Below are positions 56,461 to 64,000 of a stretch of 64,000 nucleotides of DNA, one piece after another (positions within the stretch are counted from its first letter, which is position 1; each line of letters starts with the position of its first letter). Origin of the DNA: Nemertoderma westbladi (lineage: Eukaryota > Xenacoelomorpha > Nemertodermatida > Nemertodermatidae); NCBI GenBank assembly GCA_032718475.1, contig JAUCBJ010007462.1, positions 1 through 64,000 on the forward strand, read 5' to 3'. Position numbers and translations under genes: made by a program. The notes under the pieces were generated by a model. It was not told the DNA's origin, did no database searches, and saw only the letters and a program-made list of their open reading frames with translations.

Positions 56461-58939
56461 ATTTCTAGTGCTACTACTACTACTACTACTAGGATCGGCA
56501 TGCTGCATTGCAGCTGCATTTTTAAGAATGCTGTGCCGGCTTGTCAACAAAATTGCACCGCCACAACTCCCTATCACCCATGACATTTGCTAGATCATCC
56601 GCATCTTTAAGGCCAGTGTCCTTTAAGATGCGTCTCAAGAAAGTCATGGGCTGTCCACCATGCTTATTCACTCCATGAGGCTGCCAAAGTACAAGATTAT
56701 GCACTGGCTGGTCCTCACGGCGAAAGCAATGTCCTGCAAAGCGGAGGCGATTTTGTTCTAGTGTCAAGCTTGGGGGAACCAATGAGACACCTCCAATGTT
56801 ATATAGTGTCTGGTTGGAGATGTGTGCATTGTACTTGACACAATGTACCCGGCGTAGCATTCTTGTGAATGTGCCATCCAGAGATTTGGTGTCCTCAGCA
56901 GTTAGAGCCCAGCATGGACTCCCGTAGAGGAGTACTGGAACTACTGCTGCTCTGAATAATCGGACCTTAAGTTTCCGATTAATTCTAGGTGACTTCCAAA
57001 TCCTGGAAAGCCTATTCAAGGCTGCCCATGCCTTTCCCTTACGTATTCGAAGGTCCTCACCTGACTTCCGGATCCATGATCCCAGGTAACAGAAGTCGTC
57101 CACATGCTCAAGCATACCATCCTTTGAGCTTATGCTCATCCGATCAGAGACTTGCTGAGGACTTTCAAAGTTAACTGTCAGAATTTTTGTCTTTCTGGAG
57201 TTAATAAAAAGACCAACACTAGAAGCAGCATGTTCTAATGAGCTGAGGAGCCGCTGGGCTCCCTCTAATGATTCTGAGAGTACTCCTAAGTCATCAGCAA
57301 AGTCTAGATCAGTTAGGTACTTGGCAGGATTTCCTCGACTTCTGGAGCCAGTAGGTGGAGTTATCATCACCCCATCATCATTATGATGATCTAAGGACAT
57401 GCGTAGAACATAGTCAACCACAATAATGAACAAGAATGGTGCAAGTGTGTCTCCTTGGAGGACGCCCCATAACACTTCAAATGGTTCTGTGTCACCATCA
57501 ACAGTAGACACAAATGTTGTCGAACCATCGTATACTGATCTGATTGCTGCAATAATTTCATCAGGAATCCCATATAATGAAAGTATGCTGAACATACGTG
57601 AGCGAGAGACTGAATCAAAGGCCTTGAAGAAGTCAACAAATATAACAGCCAGATGCCTGTCTTTCTTTTTTGATAACTCTTCAATTATCCTTCTAAGTGC
57701 CAAAATGGGCTCCATGGTCCCACGACCTTTACGGAACCCATTCTGATTTCCACGTAGCAGTCTCTCAATGGGATCCCTGATGCGATTTAATAGAATTCTA
57801 TTGTATAGTTTTGCAGCAATCGAGATCAATGAGATTCCCCGAAAAGAACCATAGAGTGTTAGGTTGCCCTTCTTGGGAACTGGCACCAACTTATTTGTTT
57901 TCATTTCTTGTGGGACTCTTGTTGTACGGTACATGTCTACTATGATGGGATAGATGAGCTTTAAACACTCAGGTATTTTAAAGACCTCAGGGGGAACACC
58001 ATCTACTCCACTGGCACGATTGGTCTTAATGCTCTTTGCAGCAGCCTTCACTTCTGCAAAGGAGATATCGCCAATGGGAATATCTGGGAGTACAGACTCA
58101 GACACTTTTACTTCTATAAAGTTATCAGGCAATACCCTGTCATTATTGAGGAGCTTTTCAAAGTGGGCTTTCCAACCATTGAGGCGATCGGCTGGTGATT
58201 CAGCCTTAACCTTGGTGGTTGGTTGGCTTTTCCGCCCAGTAAGCAGATTGATCGATTTCCATGCCTGGGATGATTGCCTGCTGTCGTCAGCATCATTGAT
58301 GGCATCAACCTGTTGGTTTATTAGCTCCTGTAGATTAACAGAGTACTGCCTGTTCAGGGACCTAGATGCAGCTTTAACTGCATTCTTGGCCGCTGTAGTC
58401 TGTTTGAGTCGGGACTCTTTCTGCGCCTTATGAAGGTCATTTCGGCACTTCTGAATTTTGTTGTCAGTCCAGGGGGCCCTTTTCCTGTTTCGAGGGTATA
58501 CAGGAACTGTTTCTGCAGCTGCTAACTTAACTGCTTCTGTAAAGGCAGTATAGCCCTCACAGTGATCTGCCGCCTCAGAGGCAAGAGCCTCATACCTGTT
58601 GCTCAGCTGTAGTGTGAAGCTGGATCTCACACTTGGCTGTTGCAACAGAGAGGACCAGTCATGCCGTGGCAAGGCAGATTTCGTTGTTCTGCTAGCACGC
58701 AGACTAAGTCTTACCTTGGCCACAATAAGGCGGTGATCACTGGAGAAGGGTCGAAGTGTAAATGCATTACAGTCTTGTATAGAGCTCCTGTATTTCCTAC
58801 GAAACAGAATATGGTCTATCTGGGACTTGTGACCACTGGGTCCACTATGAGTCCATAGCTTTCCAGTTCGCTTCTTGAACTGGGTTCCAGCCGAAAACAA
58901 TCCATTTCCAGAGATAGTTTCCGGATATTTCTAGTGCTA
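56461..58939 (-). mobile_element. RTE-1 LINE copy with 13-bp target-site duplication
   Basis: The direct repeat ATTTCTAGTGCTA at 56461-56473 and 58927-58939 flanks the copy. The 3' tail on the minus strand is (TAG)7 or so; 5' truncation is within the endonuclease at about 58914. Confidence 0.92.
56522..58900 (-). CDS. RTE-1 endonuclease C-terminus plus reverse transcriptase (intact ORF, 5'-truncated)
   Basis: 792 uninterrupted codons. The start is simply where the truncated frame opens (MFSAGTQFKKRTG); SQIDHILFRRKYR and PFSSDHRLIVAKV are the last endonuclease motifs. A basic linker (about residues 110-250) leads to RT: ASGVDGVPPEVF, PVPKKGNLTLYGSFRGIS, NQNGFRKGRG, motif A VIFVDFFKAFDS, LQGDTLAPFLF, motif C LDFADDLG, then the RTE C-terminal block LRFAGHCFRRED. 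All RT catalytic residues are present. The near identity with 16763-18412 shows both derive from a recently active source. Lacking the endonuclease N-terminus, this copy cannot cut DNA. Confidence 0.92.
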   Translation of the reverse strand: MFSAGTQFKKRTGKLWTHSGPSGHKSQIDHILFRRKYRSSIQDCNAFTLRPFSSDHRLIVAKVRLSLRASRTTKSALPRHDWSSLLQQPSVRSSFTLQLSNRYEALASEAADHCEGYTAFTEAVKLAAAETVPVYPRNRKRAPWTDNKIQKCRNDLHKAQKESRLKQTTAAKNAVKAASRSLNRQYSVNLQELINQQVDAINDADDSRQSSQAWKSINLLTGRKSQPTTKVKAESPADRLNGWKAHFEKLLNNDRVLPDNFIEVKVSESVLPDIPIGDISFAEVKAAAKSIKTNRASGVDGVPPEVFKIPECLKLIYPIIVDMYRTTRVPQEMKTNKLVPVPKKGNLTLYGSFRGISLISIAAKLYNRILLNRIRDPIERLLRGNQNGFRKGRGTMEPILALRRIIEELSKKKDRHLAVIFVDFFKAFDSVSRSRMFSILSLYGIPDEIIAAIRSVYDGSTTFVSTVDGDTEPFEVLWGVLQGDTLAPFLFIIVVDYVLRMSLDHHNDDGVMITPPTGSRSRGNPAKYLTDLDFADDLGVLSESLEGAQRLLSSLEHAASSVGLFINSRKTKILTVNFESPQQVSDRMSISSKDGMLEHVDDFCYLGSWIRKSGEDLRIRKGKAWAALNRLSRIWKSPRINRKLKVRLFRAAVVPVLLYGSPCWALTAEDTKSLDGTFTRMLRRVHCVKYNAHISNQTLYNIGGVSLVPPSLTLEQNRLRFAGHCFRREDQPVHNLVLWQPHGVNKHGGQPMTFLRRILKDTGLKDADDLANVMGDRELWRCNFVDKPAQHS

Positions 58940-59364
58940 GTGTAGAACTAATGTAAGAAGCCAAGGCCACCCAAGCTAAACGCGGTTTCCCTAGCTACAT
59001 CTATTTACCCTAGCACTACACTGAGACAAAATCTTGTTCGCCAGCTCCAAAACAGCCATAATGACAACCGGTCCCCGGTCCTCCACTCTGGTTCGCCCGC
59101 CCACAACTACTGGCCCCCTCCAGCGTTGCCACACATTGGATCCTTTGCCTCACCTTCTGTCGCTTCCACAGTGAGCCCGCAACGCCTACCGGTACCCTTA
59201 ACCCAACATGCTGAAGCACGCAATTACCGCATGGCGCAAGCATGACAAAAACTCTGACAGTCGAAAGATAAATCGTTGATTAGGATTTACTACATTAATA
59301 AGAAATAAGAATATAAGAATAAGAAATAATTTAATTTAATAATAAAGAAGAAGTAATCATTTTC
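58940..59364. other. Unassigned flank of BEL family B copy 3
   Basis: No coding sequence recognised. Contains a GC-richer stretch with ACCGGT sites (about 59065-59200). Confidence 0.5.
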
Positions 59365-59847
59365 TGTTAGCGTATTCAATTCCGCTAACCAGGCCCGCAC
59401 AAAGTTGGCTTTAAGAAATATTGGGAGCACGAGGTTGATCACCAATCAACCTCGTGTCACCCCAATAAACGGGGACAACAGGCCCCAGGGGAAGACACAA
59501 AGGGGGTCAGAGGTTACACCTCCGAGAGAGAGAATAACAGCAGAGAGGGGGGAAAACACTCCCAGAGAGGTGGGAGGCGAGAAGTGAGTTATTAGCCAAT
59601 GGGGGGAAGGCATCCACTGAGTAAAGTAATGCGGCCAACCAGTGCAATATATATTATCATTCGTTGTGCCAATTTATTCACTTCAGTAAGTCAGTTAGTT
59701 AGGGCAGTACCGGAACTCTAATCACCATCTCCGTCTACTGCCATACGATATTCAGCCATTTTACCCTATATTACCATTTATTATATTATACCCTTACATC
59801 TATATACACCGATCAATCAACAACCCAGAACTCTTTTCACATACACA
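59365..59847 (+). repeat. 5' LTR of BEL family B copy 3 (right end approximate)
   Basis: Starts TGTTAGCGTATTCAATTCCG, shared with the copy 2 LTR, and could end at ...CACATACACA. It contains AATATATATTATC near 59645 as a TATA-like element. A small inverted repeat, GAGGTTGATC...GATCAACCTC-like, lies near 59431-59453. No convincing primer-binding site (TGG start) was found just after it, so the right end is uncertain. Confidence 0.6.
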
Positions 59848-59884
59848 CGGCGGGGACGCGTAGATTAGAAACCGGATAAACCGG

Positions 59885-60007
59885 GATCCTCGGTGGATCA
59901 CGTCACAGTGATTAGAACCCTTACTGCTGTCCTAAGTGATTAGAACCTGCTACTGCTGCCCTAAGTAATAAGAACTCTAACTAAACTCTAACTGAAAGTC
60001 AGACAGC
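59885..60007 (+). other. BEL family B leader with short direct repeats
   Basis: GTGATTAGAACC-CTGCTG-CCTAAGT units repeat about three times before the ATG at 60008. Confidence 0.5.
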
Positions 60008-63000
60008 ATGAGTCGAGAAAGATAGACGACACCGACGCGGACCCCGGACGATGATAAAGACCTAACGATCCACGAGGCCGCGACGCGACGGTACCGACCC
60101 ACGACGCCGGATTCGTCGACCACAGGCAATCCGGCAATCCAAGAGGAGGGGGGCCGTCTACAACGAGGAAACGAGTCGAGAGAAGGGAGAGACGAGTCGA
60201 GAGAGGAGAGAGACAAGTCAACACACAGCGGCGGTCGATGTGCCGATGTCGCCGGCCAGCCACAGGCCGAGGGCGACGGACGGCCCACCGGAACGGCGAC
60301 GGTGGGGCCGCCGGTACGACGCCGGACACGGAGGGATAAAGGAGACGTCAGCGACGAGGATGTCGGGGTCAGTGACCGGCTCCGACGAGCCTACGCCGCG
60401 ACCCGAAAGCAACTGAGAGAAGCCAAAGGAGGGGCGAAGATAGACGAGGTGAAGTTAAAGAAGCGGCTAGGTGAGTCGAATAAACATTTTGATTACTTAA
60501 TGCGCTTTGGGCAGGGAGAACTAGCCGACGAGAGAGCGAGAGGGGTTGCCAGCGAACTGTTTGAACTATGGGAATGTAGGGGTATGGAACCTAGCCTAGT
60601 GTACGGAGGGCCAGACTTAGTCGATGCCCGGGGAGTAAAATTGGTGGGTTGGAGGAGACCGCAGGAGAGCGAATCCGAGGTTAACCCCGAGGATTCAGTC
60701 TCGTCGGTCGGAGAAAATTCTGGGAGGCGGGGGAAAGTTAGTAGGACGGGAAGGCGGAGGGAGTCCGTCGTAACCGATAAGTCTGCTACATCCTCCGCAA
60801 AAGAAAGATGGGTGCGAGAAATAGATCTGGCGTGCCAACTCGATCTGGCGGCGCTAGACCAGAGAGAATTAGAGAGACAGCTAGAGGAAGGGAGTGCGTT
60901 GCTAGAGAAGGAGAAAGAACTGGTTAGAGAGAACAGAGAGAGGGCCGAGAAAGTCGCGAGAAGCTTTAAGGAGTATGAGGAAATGGAAATGAAGGAAAGG
61001 ATGGAGCAGGAGAGTGAACGCAAAGAGCGTGAGGCGAGGGAGCAAAGTGAACGTAAGGAGCGCGAGGTGAGGGTGGAGAATGAGCGAAGGGAGCGCGAGG
61101 CGAGACAACTGAAGAGAGTTGCGCGAGAGGCCGAGTTAGTCGATCAGAGTACGCGGGAGGATTTAGAGAGAGAGATAATGGGGAAGCGTGTGTGGGATAA
61201 TATGCACGCCCGGTTGAGGGGGCTTATGCAATATCAAGCCAAACACAAGCGCAGACTGGAACTAGCGCAGATGGGATTGTCAGAGAGCGAGACTGGCTCG
61301 AGTATTTACAAGGAGCCAAGGGCTGTGGAAACGTTTATTAATACCCCACTTACAGGGACCGCACGACAGACCCAGGACTGGTGTGACCGTACGGGGGGTA
61401 ATAATAATACAGTAGATAACGTTAATATTAATAGTACCATAGTGGATAACTCTAATCAAACTTTCATTGCAGGAAATAGTATTTTGCCCGACAGTAGTAA
61501 TTCAAATCCGAATGATTCTAATATAAACGTAGGAAATAATTCAAATAATATAATTACACAAAATAATTCAAATAATTTAAATCTAAATTCGAATTTACAA
61601 AATAATTCAAATAATCTTATTTCGAACGAACAAAATAATGCCGTTTCTAATTTAGGCGTGCAAAATAATTTAATTGATTTGGAGGATTTAATTGATTTAA
61701 CAGGTAATACTAGTAATGGTGCTATTAATATAAACGCGGCGGGCGCAGACGGCCCGACAAACGAGGGCCTGGTAGGGTTGAGTCAACCCGATGAGGGCCT
61801 GGTAGGCCACGTAGTTAGTAGGCAGGAAGTGGCGGGGTTGAGTCAACCCGATGGGGGCCTGGTAGGCCACGTAGTTAGTAGGCAGGAAGTGGAGGGCCTG
61901 GTAGGCCACACAGTAGCAGAGAGAGAGGCGGGGGTGAATAGACCCAGCCGCAGTAGGGTTAGTGTGTCGACTAGAGAGGGGTGTGGAGGTGAAGGGAGAG
62001 ATAGTGAAGTAATAGGTGGCAAGTGGGGGGGGGGGGGCTATAGGAGCCCCACAACGAGAGATTAGCGGCGAGCAGGGGGGGGGGGGGCAAAGGGTGTCCC
62101 ACAAGCGTCGGCGGATAATGTGCAGGGCGAATTAGGTGAACCGCAGCACCCGGCGATGGAGAATAGTAGGGGGATTACGAGTATCCCCAGCGGCGTGCGA
62201 TCGAGCAGAGAGAAGCAGGTTGACATCGCGAGAGGGCGAGCGACGAGACGTCGAGCCCAATCAGAAGAGGGAAGAAGAACAGTGGAGTTTAACCGGGAGG
62301 TCGACGAGAGATCTCATGACCGGGGATACTGCACTACAGAGAGAAGAAAGGAAGAGAGTAGAAGAAGTATCGTCGTGAACGACAGGAGAGCGAGGACGGA
62401 CAGCGAGCCGTCGGTAGTAGAGATGGAGACGGAGAGTCAGCGGGGTCGAACTTCGGGAGATTGCCGTCGTCCCGGAGAAACGCGACCTGATGAGGCGTAT
62501 TACGCGTCGAGAGAAGGGTGCAGGATGTACCGGTACGAGGATGAGAGCAGTAGGGGGGGTCGACGAGAAACTTCCCGACGGGATATACCTACCGATCGAG
62601 AATATGGTAGCCGAGGGGAGGATTATTCGAGAAGGTTAAACTTTGATCCCGAGCGACACATACAGACTGCAGGACATACTGTAGGCCTTACTGCACATAC
62701 CATAGGCCATGCTGGGAGAGATAATGTAGGCAATAGGATAGCGCGGACAACGGGATTAAACCCGGAAGTCGCGGAGTACATACCGGCAGGTAGGCCAGAA
62801 GTAGATAGGCCTATACCGGTACCAGCACAGCAGTATGACTACAGTATGCAAGGACATAACATATATCCAGGGGAGGGGAGAATTATTGCGGATAGGTGCA
62901 TGGGCCCCAATATATTAACATCAACCCCAGTACCAAACATACCGGTGGGGGGGGGGGGGGGACAGGGTGACATCCCCCCATCACAATATCAACAATATAC

Positions 63001-63619
63001 CCCAATAGGAATAAGAACATCGAACCCCTTGGACGAGAATAGATCGTGCGACACAGAAATATGGAGGGGGCCGCTACCCCCAATGATATATCCAAGTCAG
63101 AGGAAAGCGGCAGACAGGACGAACGGACCGCACCCAATGGGAGAACCTATACAGCATCCATCGAACCCATTGGAAGCGCAAGCGATGGGAATGGCCACGT
63201 TAATCGAAGCATTAAAGACCAGGATCGAGTTACAACCCGTGGAACCATTCAAATTCGATGGAAGTAGGCCGGAAGAATACCTACAGTTTCGGCGCATGTA
63301 TAGTAATGAAATATTAACAAAGAATTTGACGCAGGCGGAGTGCCTAAAGTATCTACAAGTGTATACAGGAGGCCCAGCATACGACATCGTGAGGCAATAC
63401 CAGGGCATCGAGGGCGGCTTCACGATGGCATGGCGGGCGTTAGACAGGGAATACGGGCACCCGGCCAAGATCATCCGGCAGACCCTGAGAGGTATAACAT
63501 CGGGTAGCCTACAGGATAACCCCGTTAGCATAAAGACATTCGCTAACAAAGTCGAGAAAGCGCTAATCGTGCTAAAGACGCTGATAGGCGCGATAGGAAG
63601 GGTGCGGAACCGGGTTTAG
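60008..63619 (+). CDS. BEL/Pao family B gag-DUF1759 polyprotein frame with two internal UAG codons
   Basis: From ATG 60008 one frame runs to 63619 with only two stops inside: TAG at 60023-60025 (codon 6) and TAG at 62063-62065. Order: Arg/Asp-rich N-terminus; conserved LMRFGQGELADERARGVASE and GPDLVDARGVKLVGW (about 60500-60650); coiled coil of ERKEREAR-type units (about 60850-61180); RLRGLMQYQAKHK; SESETGSSI and TARQTQDWCDRTGG; Asn-rich low-complexity region (about 61395-61740); tandem QPDGGLVGHVVSRQEV units (61770-61920); second TAG; Arg/Glu-rich linker; a G-run coding for polyglycine (62946-62960); DUF1759 (VEPFKFDGSRPEEYLQFRRM, VYTGGPAYDIVRQYQGIEGG). A deletion plus frameshift near 63585 ends it. 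It packages RNA in the family's usual role. Confidence 0.8.
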
Positions 63620-64000
63620 AAGAGATGTCGAGCTTCTTAAACTATAAAGCTGAACTAATAACGGACCCAGTCTATAGCGAGGATAGCCTGGGAAAGGGAC
63701 CAAAGACCGATTACCACAGGCCGAAACCAGAGCACAACGCGTCGAACGCATTGCCAAAGCTCAGACAGTCACTGCCGTACGCAGCAACGCAGGGGACTAC
63801 CAGTCCACAAGTAGCCGGGGGTAAGACCACATCATGGAGCGGACAGGAGAAAAATAACAACGCAAATAAACATAACCCCAGCACACCCAGTAGGCCGAAC
63901 CCAAACAATAAGAATAGTAGGGACTTTGGTACAAATATAAGTGCGATATGCAACGCACTTTATAAGGATGGCTACAACCCAAAGAGCAAGTGCCAATTAC
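63598..64000 (+). CDS. BEL/Pao family B continuation after frameshift (runs off the window)
   Basis: Open frame with codons from 63598 to the right edge: KGAEPGLEEMSSFLNYKAEL, ITDPVYSEDSLGKGPK, LRQSLPYAATQGT and an Asn/Pro-rich stretch. It matches copy 2 (EEGAEPGLEEML, RQSLPYATVRG near 47940-48150). Compared with copy 2 about 100 bp are lost at the junction. The zinc knuckle and protease should follow outside the window. Confidence 0.8.

Noticed and set aside
59848-59900. tRNA primer-binding site after the family B 5' LTR
   Set aside because: No TGG-initiated match to a tRNA 3' end that I could justify; the LTR end is itself uncertain.
59977-60412. Minus-strand frames rich in Arg, Pro and Ser
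   Set aside because: Antisense of the GC-rich start of family B gag, with no domain and no supporting signals.

Overview
The window looks like a repeat-choked piece of an invertebrate animal genome, probably marine; the phylum cannot be fixed from sequence alone. Reasons: GT-AG splicing in the one host-type gene, a secreted C-type lectin/zona pellucida (ZP) protein, metazoan BEL/Pao, Ty3/Gypsy, RTE-like LINE and Penelope-like elements, a piggyBac-like MITE, and large satellites. No bacterial gene, CRISPR array, tRNA or rRNA gene was recognised.

Layout. 1-5162 (minus): BEL/Pao element 'family A' with gag, DUF1759, zinc knuckles and aspartic protease fused straight onto an RNase H tail (reverse transcriptase lost), interrupted by an opposite-strand gag fragment of a second BEL family ('family B'). 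5163-8434: AT-rich DNA with three tandem-repeat blocks. 8435-8905: Penelope-like RT relic split by a 29-bp minisatellite. 9384-10958: TTAA-flanked MITE. 11785-14650 (minus): decayed LINE (RTE-2) with a 50-bp minisatellite inside. 14872-19282 (minus): Ty3/Gypsy LTR, integrase and RNase H, split by a young RTE-1 copy on the plus strand. 19313-31792: 12.5 kb of a 19-bp satellite, abutting a 52-bp satellite (31793-34407) that carries a retroposed transcript.

34841-39990 (plus): the only convincing host gene, a two-exon CTLD-ZP protein of 435 residues; its 3.8-kb intron is packed with LINE pieces and a 44-bp minisatellite. 40446-41009: fold-back element. 41893-51420 (plus): family B BEL copy 2, interrupted by RTE-1 at 43272-46385. 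52151-55800: a LINE carrying a second MITE copy, which in turn carries an RTE-3 fragment. 56461-58939: RTE-1 copy with a 13-bp target-site duplication. 59365-64000 (plus): family B BEL copy 3 with 5' LTR and gag-DUF1759, running off the window.

The elements form nested layers whose order can be read from target-site duplications. The most unusual points are the MITE with its empty site readable from a neighbouring tandem repeat and perfect GGTCA-n3-TGACC palindromes at both ends; two BEL families that keep gag and protease but show no reverse transcriptase here; a BEL gag-pol frame punctuated only by UAG codons; and the CTLD-ZP gene.
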